Assembly (NCBI GenBank): GCA_021813805.1
Contig: JAKAJL010000011.1
Coordinates: 25,769-89,768 of the forward strand
Source: Pseudomonadota bacterium
Lineage (GTDB): Bacteria > Pseudomonadota > Alphaproteobacteria > Rhizobiales > Beijerinckiaceae
Direction of reading: 5' to 3'
DNA: 64,000 nt
A program made the translations under genes and the position numbers. Below, piece by piece: positions 27,372 to 37,001 of the stretch. How positions within the stretch are numbered: the first letter of the stretch is position 1; every line of letters starts with the position of its first letter. The notes under the pieces are model-generated. The model worked only from the letters and a program-made list of their open reading frames with translations. It was not told where the DNA came from and did not search any database.

Positions 27372-29672
27372 TCACGCCACGCCGTCTTGATCCGTGCGTT
27401 GCGCTTCGGCGACGGCCACCGCGGTCATATTGACGACGCCGCGTGCGGTGATCGAGGGCGTCAGCACATGAGCGGGCCGGGCGGCGCCAAGCAAAATTGG
27501 GCCGACCGGCAGGGCGTCGGTCATCGTCTTAGTCATCTGATAAGCGATGTTGGCCGAGGCGAGGTCCGGCATGATCAGCACATTCGCCTCGCCTTTAAGG
27601 CGCGAACCGGGCAGGACGAGGTTGCGCACGTCCTGCGACAGCGCGGTGTCGGCGGCCATTTCGCCGTCGACTTCGAGATCGGGCGCCTTTTCGCGGATGA
27701 TCTCCAGAGCGTCCCGCATTTTGGCGGCCACGGGCGAAAAAAGGTCTGATCCGAAGTCCGAATGGGAGAGCAGGGCGATTTTCGGCGTGACGCCGAACCG
27801 GCGGACGTGAACGGCGCAGAGCAGCGCGGTTTCGGCGATCTCGGCCGCGGTCGGGTCGCGCCGTACATGGGTGTCGGCCATGAAAAATGCGCCCTTGGAG
27901 CTGATGAGAAGGCTCATCGAGGAAAAATCGCTCACCCCCGGCGCGACGCCGATGATGTCCTTGAGATTGGAGAGGCGGGCGCCGAAGCGGCCTTCGAGGC
28001 CACATAAAAGAGCGTCGGCTTCGCCACGGACGAGCGCCAGGGCGCCGATGACCGTGGCGTTGGTGCGCACCAGGGTGCGCGCGGCGCTCGGGTTGATTCC
28101 GCGACGCCCGGCGACGCTTAGCAAGGTGGCGACGTAATCGTTGTAGCGCGGGTCGCTTTGCGGATCGATCAGTTCGAAATCGCGGTCGGCGGCGATGGAC
28201 AGGCCAAAGGTTTTCAGCCTTTTTTCGACCACGGCGCGCCGGCCGATGAGGATCGGCCTGGCGACGCCCTCTTCGATCACGGTTTGCACCGCGCGCAGCA
28301 CGCGCTCGTCCTCGCCCTCGCTGTAGACCACGCGTTTCGGGTTCGCCTTGGCCGCCTGCATCAGCGGCTTCATGATGAATCCGGAGCGATAGACGGTGCG
28401 CGCCAGGCCGTCCCGGTAAGCGTCGAAATCCGCGATCGGTTTCCTGGCGACGCCGCTCTCCATCGCGGCGCGCGCGACGGCGGGGGCGATGCGCAGGATC
28501 AGGCGCGGGTCGAAGGGCGAGGGGATCAGCGACTCCTTGCCATAGACCGGCGCGACCCCGCCATAGGCGCGCGCCACGACCTCGGAGGGCGTCTCGCGCG
28601 CCAGCGCGGAAATGGCCTCCACCGCCGCAAGTTTCATCGCCTCGTTGATGGCCTTGGCGTGAACGTCGAGCGCGCCGCGGAAGATATAGGGAAAGCAGAG
28701 GACGTTATTGACCTGGTTGGGATAATCCGAGCGGCCGGTGCAGAGCATGGCGTCGGGGCGGACGGCGAGCGCCTCCTCGGGCAGGATTTCAGGATTGGGA
28801 TTGGCGAGCGCCAGGATCAGCGGCGTCGCCGCCATGGTCTTCACCATCTCCGGCTTGAGCACGCCGCCGGCCGAGAGACCGAGGAAAACATCGGCGCCGG
28901 GGATGATTTCGGCGAGCGTGCGCGCGGACGTGTCCTGCGCGAACGTCGCCTTGATCGGATCCATCAGCTTTTCGCGGCCCTTGTAGACCACGCCCTCGAT
29001 GTCCGAGACGTAGATGTTCTCGCGCCGGGCGCCGAGCGCCACCAGCAGTTCAAGGCAGGCGAGCGCCGCCGCGCCGGCCCCCGAGGCGACGATTCGCGCC
29101 CGCGAGATGTCCTTCCCCGCGAGAGCGAGGCCGTTGCGCACAGCGGCGCCGACGATGATCGCGGTGCCGTGCTGATCGTCGTGGAAGACCGGGATCGACA
29201 GTTTTTCGCGCAAGCGCCGTTCGACCTCGAAGCACTCGGGCGCCTTGATGTCTTCGAGATTGATCCCGCCGAAGGTCGGCTCCAGGGCCGCGATGGCGCT
29301 CACCAGCCTTTCCACGTCGCGTTCGGTGACTTCAATGTCGAAAACATCGATGCCGGCGAATTTCTTGAACAGGACCGCCTTGCCCTCCATCACCGGTTTG
29401 GCGGCGAGCGGACCGATGTCGCCGAGCCCCAGCACGGCGGTGCCGTTGGTGACGACGGCGACGAGGTTCTGGCGGATGGTGAAATCGGCGGCCTTGCCGG
29501 GATCGGCGGCGATTTCGAGGCAGGGCGCGGCGACGCCGGGCGAATAGGCCAGCGCGAGGTCACGCTGGTTGCCGAGCGGCTTGGTGGCCCGGATCTCCAT
29601 TTTGCCCGGCCGTGGACGGGCATGGTAGCGCAGCGCGTCCGATCGCAGATCGGACGTTGGGCGTTCTGTCAT
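27372..29672 (-). CDS. maeB: NADP-dependent malic enzyme with phosphate acetyltransferase-like domain
   Basis: A 766-residue MaeB-type enzyme. The N-terminal malic domain (about 1-430) decarboxylates malate to pyruvate with [42 protein letters not shown] and [11 protein letters not shown] (nucleotide site) are visible. The C-terminal half (about 440-766) is homologous to phosphotransacetylase but in this family is regulatory, usually sensing acetyl-CoA. The ATG of MTERPTSDL has GGAGGAG 6 bases upstream. It links the TCA cycle to gluconeogenesis and NADPH supply. Confidence 0.95.
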   Translation of the reverse strand: MTERPTSDLRSDALRYHARPRPGKMEIRATKPLGNQRDLALAYSPGVAAPCLEIAADPGKAADFTIRQNLVAVVTNGTAVLGLGDIGPLAAKPVMEGKAVLFKKFAGIDVFDIEVTERDVERLVSAIAALEPTFGGINLEDIKAPECFEVERRLREKLSIPVFHDDQHGTAIIVGAAVRNGLALAGKDISRARIVASGAGAAALACLELLVALGARRENIYVSDIEGVVYKGREKLMDPIKATFAQDTSARTLAEIIPGADVFLGLSAGGVLKPEMVKTMAATPLILALANPNPEILPEEALAVRPDAMLCTGRSDYPNQVNNVLCFPYIFRGALDVHAKAINEAMKLAAVEAISALARETPSEVVARAYGGVAPVYGKESLIPSPFDPRLILRIAPAVARAAMESGVARKPIADFDAYRDGLARTVYRSGFIMKPLMQAAKANPKRVVYSEGEDERVLRAVQTVIEEGVARPILIGRRAVVEKRLKTFGLSIAADRDFELIDPQSDPRYNDYVATLLSVAGRRGINPSAARTLVRTNATVIGALALVRGEADALLCGLEGRFGARLSNLKDIIGVAPGVSDFSSMSLLISSKGAFFMADTHVRRDPTAAEIAETALLCAVHVRRFGVTPKIALLSHSDFGSDLFSPVAAKMRDALEIIREKAPDLEVDGEMAADTALSQDVRNLVLPGSRLKGEANVLIMPDLASANIAYQMTKTMTDALPVGPILLGAARPAHVLTPSITARGVVNMTAVAVAEAQRTDQDGVA

Positions 29673-29740
29673 CGGGACTCCTCCGGTAGGTCGGCGAAAC
29701 GCGCGCGGCCTGAATCGCGTTCGCGGATCATCGAGTTGCA

Positions 29741-29818
29741 AGCGCTCTGTTACCGGATTGTTTTAGCGCATATTCCGATCCGAAGACTCCATCGACTTTT
29801 CGGGTATGCGCTCAGAGC
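29741..29818 (-). repeat. Intergenic palindromic repeat, copy 4 (reverse orientation)
   Basis: Read on the minus strand it has GCGCATACCCGAAAAGTCGA, TGGAGTCTTCGG, then GGAATATGCGCTAAAACAAT and AGAGCGC. These are the same blocks, in the same order, as copies 1 and 5. It fills the gap between maeB and the exported protein gene. Confidence 0.7.
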
Positions 29819-31107
29819 TTGGTTCCGGCCGCCGGTTTCGCCGGCTTGGCGGGCGCGGGCGAGCCGGTGATGTCCAGCCGGTTGAGGAAATCCGTCGGGT
29901 CTTCGATATGGACGAATTCGCTCACCTTCAGCGGCGAACCCTTGCCCTTGATGGTGAGGGTCAGCACTTTGGGATCGGCGACGAATCGCTCCAGTTCCTT
30001 AGCGAGGATGGCGATGGCCGGCGGGCCGGAAAACAGCAGCGGCGCCTGGGCGATGATGGCGCGCCAATCCTCCTTGACCGAGGCGGGGGTCTTGCCCTGG
30101 CTGAGCGAGGCGAAGGCGACCACTTTGTCGAACAGGCCGGCGTTGTCCACTTCGATCCGCGCCCAGTCGAGCGTGGCGTCGAGGATGGCCTTTTCCCGCG
30201 CCTCCTTGTCGCCGAGGAAGGCCGTTTCGTTCAGGGCCGAAAACTGGGCGCTGATCGCGACGCGGCCGATTTTCTTCAGGTCGATCGCATAATTCTTGAG
30301 CTGGTAGGTCTTGGTCGCGGGGTCATAGGCGCCGCCGATCGTCAAATCGGCGTCGATTTGCGGATAGCCATAGGCGTTGAGGACAGCGCCCAGACGCGAT
30401 TCCGGCGGCATTTTCAGCGACAAGCCGGTCAGGGAGGCGGCGGCGTCGAGCGGCGCGCCCCGGGAGTCGAAATTCTGGTCGACCTTGGCCGGGCCCACGT
30501 GAATCGCGATGCGATTGCCGCCGGGCGCGCCGGCGGGCGTGCCCTTGTCCACGGCGGTGAGATCGCCGCCATCCCACGACAGATGGGAAAAGCGCAGCGC
30601 GGCGCGCGCGGGATCGCCCGCGCGCAAGGCGCCGGCGAGATCGAGCAGCGACACGCGGTCGATGCGCAATGTCCCGAAATGAAGGGTGGAGTCGCCGGCG
30701 TCGTCGGGAACCACGCCGTCGGTAGAGGCGACGGTCAGGGTCTGCGCGCCGCCGCCCGCGATTTTCTCGGCGACGACGTCCTTGACCGTGAGCCGGTCGC
30801 CCGCGCCAGTCTCCATGTCGATCTCGGCGATCCGCGCCTCGACCGCCGTCATGTGCTGGACCATCGCGGCCGCGTCTTCGGGGGGCAGGGCGCCCGAGAA
30901 CAACTTGGCCGCTTCGTCCTGGCTAAGGTTGCAATCCTTAAGCGTGACGTTCTTGAAGGTGACCTTTCCGCCCTTGCCCTTGTCGAGCGTGGCCTGGGGA
31001 ATGGCGAGGTCGGCGGCCTGCGCCGGAATGGCGGGCAAACCCGAGGCGAAGCTCAGTCCCATGACGAGGAAAGCAGCGCGAAGGCGTAGCGGCATGTCGT
31101 GTCTCAT
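29812..31107 (-). CDS. Hypothetical exported protein
   Basis: A 431-residue protein with a signal peptide (MRHDMPLRLRAAFLVMGLSF, cleavage after PAQA near residue 31). The mature part is a mix of short beta-like segments, with repeated patterns of a hydrophobic core and DLTIGG/LDITG-type turns, and ends in a Pro/Ala/Lys tail. It resembles no domain I can name with confidence; repetitive beta-rich periplasmic proteins of this length occur throughout Hyphomicrobiales. ATG 31095 is an alternative start. It diverges from the rhodanese gene. Confidence 0.65.
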   Translation of the reverse strand: MRHDMPLRLRAAFLVMGLSFASGLPAIPAQAADLAIPQATLDKGKGGKVTFKNVTLKDCNLSQDEAAKLFSGALPPEDAAAMVQHMTAVEARIAEIDMETGAGDRLTVKDVVAEKIAGGGAQTLTVASTDGVVPDDAGDSTLHFGTLRIDRVSLLDLAGALRAGDPARAALRFSHLSWDGGDLTAVDKGTPAGAPGGNRIAIHVGPAKVDQNFDSRGAPLDAAASLTGLSLKMPPESRLGAVLNAYGYPQIDADLTIGGAYDPATKTYQLKNYAIDLKKIGRVAISAQFSALNETAFLGDKEAREKAILDATLDWARIEVDNAGLFDKVVAFASLSQGKTPASVKEDWRAIIAQAPLLFSGPPAIAILAKELERFVADPKVLTLTIKGKGSPLKVSEFVHIEDPTDFLNRLDITGSPAPAKPAKPAAGTKL

Positions 31108-31290
31108 CCGTGCAGTTTCGGCGGATTCGGCGGGTTTGCCAAGGCGCCGGCGGTTCGTCTGGCGGTTCGACGCGCCGCCGCCATCCATCCGCTCTTTAGG
31201 CGCGCCGCGTGTCGAATGTCTGGCAAGAAGTTGGAAATCGCGGCGCCGGTCATTATTTTAGTCGCCGAATCGAAATGTTGGAGCTGTTGG

Positions 31291-31599
31291 ATGGTGGATG
31301 TGCTCACACGCGAGGAGGTGAAGGCGGGTCTGGCGGACGATTCGATCGCGCTGGTCGATGTGCGCGAGCCTCACGAATTTGCCGCCGGACATATTCCAGG
31401 CTCGGTGAGCCTGCCGCTGTCGCGCTTCGACCCTTCGAAATTGCCGGAAGGCAAACGCGTCGTTTTCGTCTGCCGCTCCGGCCGGCGCACGCTGATGGCG
31501 ATCGAAATGTCGCGGCGTTTCGGCCGCAGCGACGCTTCCGCCCATTACGCCGGCTCGCTGCTGGACTGGGCCGGCGCCGGCGAGCCGCTGGAATATTGA
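31291..31599 (+). CDS. Single-domain rhodanese-like protein
   Basis: A 102-residue rhodanese module. The fold signatures VDVREPHEFAAGHIPGSVSLPL and the active loop VFVCRSGRRT with catalytic Cys61 are visible. It could transfer sulfane sulfur from thiosulfate or persulfides to a thiol acceptor in the cytoplasm. A sulfur-oxidising dsr locus starts at the right edge of the window, so a sulfur-trafficking role is plausible but not shown. GGAG lies about 8 bases before the ATG. Its stop is one base from the stop of the convergent phosphoesterase gene. Confidence 0.9.
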   Translation: MVDVLTREEVKAGLADDSIALVDVREPHEFAAGHIPGSVSLPLSRFDPSKLPEGKRVVFVCRSGRRTLMAIEMSRRFGRSDASAHYAGSLLDWAGAGEPLEY

Positions 31600-31600
31600 A

Positions 31601-32494
31601 TCAAGCCTCGGTCGCGGCTTTTTCGGGGAGGGCGGGCTCGGGCGGGTCCACGGCGGCCGACAGGAGAAGCGGCGCGCGCTCGTGTTCGAGCAGGCTCCAG
31701 TGGATCAGTTCGAGCCTGCCGTCGAAATGTTCGGCGATCGCGGTGCAGGATTCGACGAAATCGCCGGTGTTCACATATGTCACGCCGTCGATGTCGCGGA
31801 TCGTCGCATGATGGATATGGCCGCAGATCACGCCGTCCACGCCGCGCTTGCGCGCTTCGGCGGCCAGGGTCCGCTCGAAGTCCCCGATGAAATTCACCGC
31901 TTTCTTCACCTTGAGCTTGGCCCATTTCGAAAAGGACCAATAGGGCAGGCCGAGCTTGCGGCGGGCGCGATTGAACCAGGCGTTGACCAGAATCGCGAAA
32001 TCATAGGCCCAGTCGCCGAGATGGGCGAGCCAGCGCGCGTGACTGACGACAATGTCGAACTGGTCGCCGTGAATCACCAGCAATTTCCGGCCGTCGGCGG
32101 TCTGGTGGACGGCGTGGTCGATCACTTCGACGCCGCCGAATTCGAGGCCGAGAAAATCACGGGCGAATTCGTCGTGATTGCCAGGCACGAACACGACGCG
32201 CGCCCCTTTGCGCACCTTGCGCAGCAGCTTCTGGACCACGTCATTGTGGGCCTGCGGCCAGTGCCACGTCTGTTTGAGCCGCCAACCGTCAATGATGTCG
32301 CCGACCAGGAACAGGGCCTCGGATTCGTTGTATTTCAGAAAATCCAGCAACAGGTCGGCCTGGCAGCCGCGCGTGCCCAGGTGAACGTCGGAGATGAACA
32401 GGGTTCGGTATTGATGCGTCGCGTGGGGCTCGGTCAGTACATCGCTGCCAACGTCGGCCCTGGCGTTCATGGTCATGCCTGCTGATGCGATCAT
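31601..32494 (-). CDS. LpxH-like UDP-2,3-diacylglucosamine diphosphatase family metallophosphoesterase
   Basis: A 297-residue calcineurin-type phosphoesterase. All five metal-binding motifs are present: DVHLG, GDIIDGW, GNHDE, HGDQFD and GHIHH. It belongs to COG2908, whose LpxH members hydrolyse UDP-2,3-diacylglucosamine to lipid X in lipid A synthesis. Most alphaproteobacteria use LpxI for that step, so this longer relative may have another substrate. ATG 32476 or 32470 are possible later starts. It diverges from the DMT exporter gene. Confidence 0.85.
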   Translation of the reverse strand: MIASAGMTMNARADVGSDVLTEPHATHQYRTLFISDVHLGTRGCQADLLLDFLKYNESEALFLVGDIIDGWRLKQTWHWPQAHNDVVQKLLRKVRKGARVVFVPGNHDEFARDFLGLEFGGVEVIDHAVHQTADGRKLLVIHGDQFDIVVSHARWLAHLGDWAYDFAILVNAWFNRARRKLGLPYWSFSKWAKLKVKKAVNFIGDFERTLAAEARKRGVDGVICGHIHHATIRDIDGVTYVNTGDFVESCTAIAEHFDGRLELIHWSLLEHERAPLLLSAAVDPPEPALPEKAATEA

Positions 32495-32554
32495 GCCCCA
32501 TGTGCTGCCATCTTATTGTTGCGGCAGGATGACAATATTGCTTTTAGTTGGGCG

Positions 32555-33481
32555 ATGACGCCCGGAATTCTGCTCAAGATTCTTTCGACGCTCGCCTTCA
32601 CCGTGATGGCGGTGGGCGTGCGCGCGGCCGCGCCGCGCATCCCGCTGGCGGAAATCGTGTTTTTCCGCTCGGCCGTGGCGCTCGTCTTGCTGTTGGTCTG
32701 GCTGGCGGCGACCGGCGAGTTTCCCGGCGCGCTGGCGACCCGTCGCCCCTTTGGGCATCTGGGGCGGGGCCTGACCGGCGCGGCGGGCATGTTCGCCAAT
32801 TTCGCCAGCCTCGCCCTGCTGCCGCTCGCCGACGCCACCGCCTATTTCTACGCCTCGCCGATTTTCGTCACTCTTATCGCGGCCTTGGGCCTGCGGGAGA
32901 AAGTTCATGTCAGCCGCTGGCTGGCGGTGCTGATCGGTTTTTCCGGCGTGCTCGCCATGCTCGCCGAACACGTTGGCCTGGGAAATTTCACCAGAACCCT
33001 CGGCGCCCAGGGATTTGGAGCCGGCGTGGCGCTGGCCGGCGCGGCTTTCGCCGCTCTGTCGATGATCCAGACCCGGCGGCTGGCGCTGTCGGAACATACG
33101 GCGGCCATCGTCTTCTATTTCACCCTGCTCACCACGTTCGCCGGCGCCGTCGTGCTCGCTCTCGCGCAGGCCGCGCCGTCGCTCCTGCCCTCGCAGGCCT
33201 TTGTCGCGCCGCAGCCGCGCGATCTCGCCGCGCTGATCGGCGCCGGGCTGATGGGCGGCTGCGCCCAGATTTTCGTCACGGCGTCCTATCGCTACGCCGA
33301 CGCCTCGCTGCTGGCGTCTTACGATTATTTCGCTCTTGTCTGGGCGGTGCTGGCCAGCGTGATCTTTTTCGGCCAATGGCCCTCGACCCTGGTGCTTTGC
33401 GGCGCGGCGGCGATCGCCGGCTCCGGCCTGCTGGCGATTGTCGGCGAACGCATGTCCGTCTCCGTCGCCTCCGTCGAATGA
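32555..33481 (+). CDS. EamA/DMT-superfamily transporter
   Basis: A 308-residue inner-membrane protein with ten hydrophobic helices and the duplicated EamA architecture. EIVFFRSAVALVLLLVW and LLPLADATAYFYASPIFVTLI in the first half are mirrored by SYRYADASLLASYDYFALVW in the second. Such carriers export metabolites or amino acids. The start MTPGILLK is chosen because membrane sequence begins there. The substrate cannot be predicted. Confidence 0.9.
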   Translation: MTPGILLKILSTLAFTVMAVGVRAAAPRIPLAEIVFFRSAVALVLLLVWLAATGEFPGALATRRPFGHLGRGLTGAAGMFANFASLALLPLADATAYFYASPIFVTLIAALGLREKVHVSRWLAVLIGFSGVLAMLAEHVGLGNFTRTLGAQGFGAGVALAGAAFAALSMIQTRRLALSEHTAAIVFYFTLLTTFAGAVVLALAQAAPSLLPSQAFVAPQPRDLAALIGAGLMGGCAQIFVTASYRYADASLLASYDYFALVWAVLASVIFFGQWPSTLVLCGAAAIAGSGLLAIVGERMSVSVASVE

Positions 33482-33611
33482 AAAGCGCCGATCCGGTCGG
33501 CGACCGACCAACACGGACGCCGGCAATGGTCGGGTTCGGCGGATTGCGGGCATTCGCGGGCGGTGCCGGGAACGGCGGCCGAGCGCCAGGAGCAGGCATT
33601 CGGCTCTGGCG

Positions 33612-34349
33612 TCAGGCCGCAGGCTGCGCGGCTTGCGACCGCAGCTCGGCGGCGCTGTGGAAATAGACCGGGTTGTCGGCCGAAAGGCCCTGATGCACGA
33701 GGCGGGAAACATCATCCGCGAGGACCTGTCCGTCGCCCCGCTCCAGAGCAGCGAGCGTGGCGCGCACGATGTCCTCAGCCGCGCTTTTCGGCGCATCGAT
33801 CCCGCGCGTCAGGTCGGTGTCGATGAACCCGGCATGAAGCCCCACAAGCTGCGTGCCCTGACCCGCCAGCTCGATTCGCAGTCCGTTTGTCAGCGCCCAG
33901 GCGGCGGATTTCGAAGCGCCATAGGTCGCGAGCATTGGACCGTTCATCCAGCTGGCGACGGAAAGCACATTGACGATGGCGCCGCCGCCGTTGCAGGCGA
34001 GGATCGGCGCAAAAGCCCGCGCCAAGCGCAAGGGTCCGAAGAAATTGACCTCGAACTGGCGGCGCGCCGCGTCCATTGCGTCTTCGGCGAGAAAAGCGCC
34101 TGGAAGGGCGATTCCGGCATTGTTGATCAGCAGATCGACGTCGCTGGCGACACGCGCAGCTTCGACCGCGTCCTCGTCGCTGGTGACGTCGAGCTTCAAG
34201 GCCGTCACGCCCTTCAGTGCGACATTTTCAGGGTTGCGCGCGGCGGCGTAGACCTTTTTGGCCCCAAGCGCCAGAAGCGCCTTGGCGAAAGAGAGCCCCA
34301 GGCCGCGATTGGCGCCGGTGACGAGTGCGGTGGATCCTTCGACCTTCAT
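33612..34349 (-). CDS. SDR-family oxidoreductase
   Basis: A 245-residue classical short-chain dehydrogenase with a Rossmann fold. The cofactor loop TGANRGLGLSFAKAL, the NNAG motif and the catalytic Ser (VLSVASW) with Y-x-x-x-K (YGASKSAAW) are all present. GAGGAG lies 7 bases before the ATG. It is the last of four minus-strand genes (SDR, MDR, tautomerase, SDR) that diverge from a TetR regulator. Substrate unknown; the cluster suggests handling of carbonyl or quinone compounds. Confidence 0.9.
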   Translation of the reverse strand: MKVEGSTALVTGANRGLGLSFAKALLALGAKKVYAAARNPENVALKGVTALKLDVTSDEDAVEAARVASDVDLLINNAGIALPGAFLAEDAMDAARRQFEVNFFGPLRLARAFAPILACNGGGAIVNVLSVASWMNGPMLATYGASKSAAWALTNGLRIELAGQGTQLVGLHAGFIDTDLTRGIDAPKSAAEDIVRATLAALERGDGQVLADDVSRLVHQGLSADNPVYFHSAAELRSQAAQPAA

Positions 34350-34492
34350 GACCAACTCCTCATTCATGATGCTTATCGTGCTTGCGCATACGAGGTGCTC
34401 GACAGCGTGCGCGGGAGTCTCGCTGCGCTTGATGCGTTTGGAATCGGTGCTTGTTCTCCGCGCGACGGGCCACGACGGGGAACCGTTGGCGA

Positions 34493-34876
34493 TCAGGTTG
34501 CATACTGGGCTACGCCGTTGCCGAACGACCAGTTCTCCTTCATCACCTCGACCAGGCCGATGAAGACATCCTCGCGGCGCATGCCAGCCCTTTCGTGCAA
34601 CCCGTCGGCGACGGCCATGTAAAAGGACTGCTTTAATTCGACGGAACGGCCCGCGTTGAGCGTTATCTGGATGATGATGGCTTCCGGAGAGCACTGAATA
34701 TCGAGGTAAGTCGGGTCGACGATCAGGTCTCCCTTGTCGCGCTCGGAAATGATCTGGAAGCGGTCATTTTGCGGGACGTTAAGCGTTGAAATCATTGCAT
34801 CATAGACGACATCGGCGACGGCGCGCCGATGATCGGGGGACTTTCCCTTCGGCATGTCGATACGAACCAGGGGCAT
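34493..34876 (-). CDS. Tautomerase-superfamily protein
   Basis: A 127-residue protein whose chain begins MPLVRIDMPKGKS, so that after Met removal Pro1 is the catalytic base of the 4-oxalocrotonate tautomerase superfamily. The length matches the fused trimeric subgroup (malonate semialdehyde decarboxylase and relatives), and the ENWSFGNG C-terminal motif is common there. AGGAG lies 8 bases upstream of the ATG. It sits between SDR and MDR genes in a TetR-flanked cassette. Confidence 0.88.
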   Translation of the reverse strand: MPLVRIDMPKGKSPDHRRAVADVVYDAMISTLNVPQNDRFQIISERDKGDLIVDPTYLDIQCSPEAIIIQITLNAGRSVELKQSFYMAVADGLHERAGMRREDVFIGLVEVMKENWSFGNGVAQYAT

Positions 34877-34951
34877 GTGTTTTCTCCTGTGTTTTCGTTG
34901 GATCAGACTGCTTTCACCCACCTCGCAAACGCTCGTCCGATTTCGAGTTCA

Positions 34952-35956
34952 TTATTGCTCCATATTGATGACGACCTTGCCTTTTGCGCGCCCGGACTCG
35001 ACATAGGACAGCGCATCCCCCGTCGCCCCGAACGGGAACACCTTGTCGACGACCGGTCGGATCGCGCCGGATTCAATCAGCGACGTGATCTCGCTCAATT
35101 GCTCCCCATTGGCCCGCATGAACAGGAACGAATAATTTATCCCAAGATCCGCGGCCTTTTTCCGGATCCCTCGGCTGAGCAGGCGCATGACCAGTTTCAG
35201 GAACGGGTTCAGACCGAATGTTTTGGCGAATGCAGGGTCGGGCGGCCCGGAAATCGAAATGAGCCGGCCGCCCGGCTTGAGCACCCCCGCAGATTTCAGA
35301 AGCGTCGTTGAGTCCTGACTGTTCAGCACGAGATCGTAGCCAGACAGGACCCTCTCGAAATCCTGCGTCTTGTAGTCGACGACCACATCCGCCCCGAGAC
35401 CTTTGACCAGATCGGCATTCTTGGCGCTGATTGTCGTCGCAACTGTAGCGCCGAGATGCTTGGCGAGCTGGATGGCAAAAGTCCCGACGCCGCCGGAACC
35501 GGCCTGAATGAATACCTTCTCGCCGGGCTTCACTTTGCCCACTTCAACCAGCGCCTGCCACGCGGTCAGCCCAACCAGCGGGATGGACGCCGCTTCCGTC
35601 ATGTTGAGGTTTTTGGGCTTCAGCGCGACGTCGGCTTCGTCGATGGGGATGAATTCGGCGAATGTGCCGACGCGATGGTCGCGCGGCCGCGCGTAGATTT
35701 CGTCGCCCACTTTGAACCGCCCGACCTTGGGGCCAATCCTGACAATCGTTCCGGCGACGTCATGCCCCAGCACGAAGGGTGGACGATAGGGAAGAAGAAG
35801 CTTGAACTCGCCGTCTCTGAGTTTGGAATCGAGAAGATTGACGGCGGTGGCGTGTATCTGAACCAGGACGTCATTGTCCTGCAATTCCGGCTCCGGCACA
35901 TTGGCTAGGCGAAGGGCGCCCTTCTTTTCGTATTTGTCGACGACGAATGCCCTCAT
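34952..35956 (-). CDS. NADP-dependent MDR oxidoreductase (quinone/enone reductase type)
   Basis: A 334-residue zinc-free medium-chain dehydrogenase. The N-terminal catalytic domain has GHDVAGTIVRIGPKVGRFKVGDEIY; the Rossmann domain has AGSGGVGTFAIQLAKHLGA for NADPH. The lack of the zinc-binding Cys set points to the zeta-crystallin or alkenal/quinone reductase group. GGAG precedes the ATG of MRAFVVDKYEKK. It lies 75 bases upstream of the tautomerase gene, probably in one transcript. Confidence 0.9.
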   Translation of the reverse strand: MRAFVVDKYEKKGALRLANVPEPELQDNDVLVQIHATAVNLLDSKLRDGEFKLLLPYRPPFVLGHDVAGTIVRIGPKVGRFKVGDEIYARPRDHRVGTFAEFIPIDEADVALKPKNLNMTEAASIPLVGLTAWQALVEVGKVKPGEKVFIQAGSGGVGTFAIQLAKHLGATVATTISAKNADLVKGLGADVVVDYKTQDFERVLSGYDLVLNSQDSTTLLKSAGVLKPGGRLISISGPPDPAFAKTFGLNPFLKLVMRLLSRGIRKKAADLGINYSFLFMRANGEQLSEITSLIESGAIRPVVDKVFPFGATGDALSYVESGRAKGKVVINMEQ

Positions 35957-36045
35957 CGGTCTTCTCCACTCTGAAGCTAGCAACGGCGTCAGGCGCCAAG
36001 GAAGGTTAGGCGCGGACTTGTTCATCCGCGCCGCTTGCAACCAAA

Positions 36046-36861
36046 TTAGCTGGGCAACCCGAACTGCTTGCGCAGGCTCTTTTCGAACATGCCTGCGGGC
36101 GCGAACCGGCGCGCGAAGGTGAGCTGCTTCGCGGCCTTGCCGGCGGGATAGCGGCGCTTCAAGCTCGCTGCGGTCGCAGCCATGACCACGGCGTCGGCCA
36201 CCACTTCGGGGGGGTCGCCGATAGCCACCGCCTCGCGCATGAGTTTGGCCGCGGCAATACGAGCTTCGTCATATTCCTTCATCTCGACGTCCGGCTTGAG
36301 CGCCCCCTGATCGAAGGAAGTCCGGGTAAACGCTGGCTCGATCAGGGTCACGCGTACATTGAAGTCGCGGGTCTCGTGGTCAAGCGACTCCGAATATCCT
36401 TCGACCGCATGCTTGGTTGCGCTGTAGTAGGCGGCATAGGGCGAGGGGATGAACCCCAGCACCGAGCTGATATTGATGATCCGTCCGCCGCCCGCGTTCC
36501 GCATCGACGGCAGTACGGCGTTGGTCATTCGCAAAACGCCGAAGAAATTGACCTCGAACAGCGACTTTGCCTGTGCGATAGAGAATTCCTCGGCCCCGCC
36601 GATGATGCCGAGACCGGCGTTGTTCACCAGAAGGTCGATCCGGCCAGTCCGCGCCAGAACGTCAGAAACGAGCTGAGTTACTGATGAATCGTCAGTCACA
36701 TCGCATGTCAGCATGGTGACCTGCTTCGGCCTATCCACAATCACCCGACGACTTGTGCCGAAGACGATAAATCCCTCGCGCGCCAGCGCTTCGGCCGTGG
36801 CCTTGCCGATGCCCGACGAGGTGCCGGTCACGACCGCGACTTTTCCCGAGTGCTTTTTCAT
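36046..36861 (-). CDS. SDR-family oxidoreductase (first gene of the cassette)
   Basis: A 271-residue SDR with TGTSSGIGKATAEALAREG, NNAGLG, and catalytic residues in NISSVLG and YSATKHAVEG. The C-terminus is longer than in the other SDR here, as in the retinol/oxoacyl reductase subgroup. GGAGGA lies 3 bases before the ATG. It is the first gene transcribed away from the TetR gene, and the putative operators lie between them. Confidence 0.9.
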   Translation of the reverse strand: MKKHSGKVAVVTGTSSGIGKATAEALAREGFIVFGTSRRVIVDRPKQVTMLTCDVTDDSSVTQLVSDVLARTGRIDLLVNNAGLGIIGGAEEFSIAQAKSLFEVNFFGVLRMTNAVLPSMRNAGGGRIINISSVLGFIPSPYAAYYSATKHAVEGYSESLDHETRDFNVRVTLIEPAFTRTSFDQGALKPDVEMKEYDEARIAAAKLMREAVAIGDPPEVVADAVVMAATAASLKRRYPAGKAAKQLTFARRFAPAGMFEKSLRKQFGLPS

Positions 36862-36927
36862 TGTTCCTCCAATCGCACGGGCGGATCGCCGGCTCAGATT
36901 TTCGTGACGATCAACCGGTAATTTATT

Positions 36928-36967
36928 CATGATGATCGTCATGATTGGTATTTATGATAGTGATCAT
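36928..36967. promoter_or_regulatory. Two palindromic sites between SDR and TetR genes (putative TetR operator)
   Basis: CATGATGATCGTCATG (36928-36943, arms CATGA/TCATG) and ATGATAGTGATCAT (36954-36967, arms ATGAT/ATCAT) lie in the 140-base divergent promoter region. Divergent TetR regulators usually bind such palindromes to repress both genes. The surrounding sequence is AT-rich, as expected for the two promoters. Confidence 0.5.
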
Positions 36968-37001
36968 GTATGATGTCAATCGGAATGTGAGGGAGACAGA
37001 A

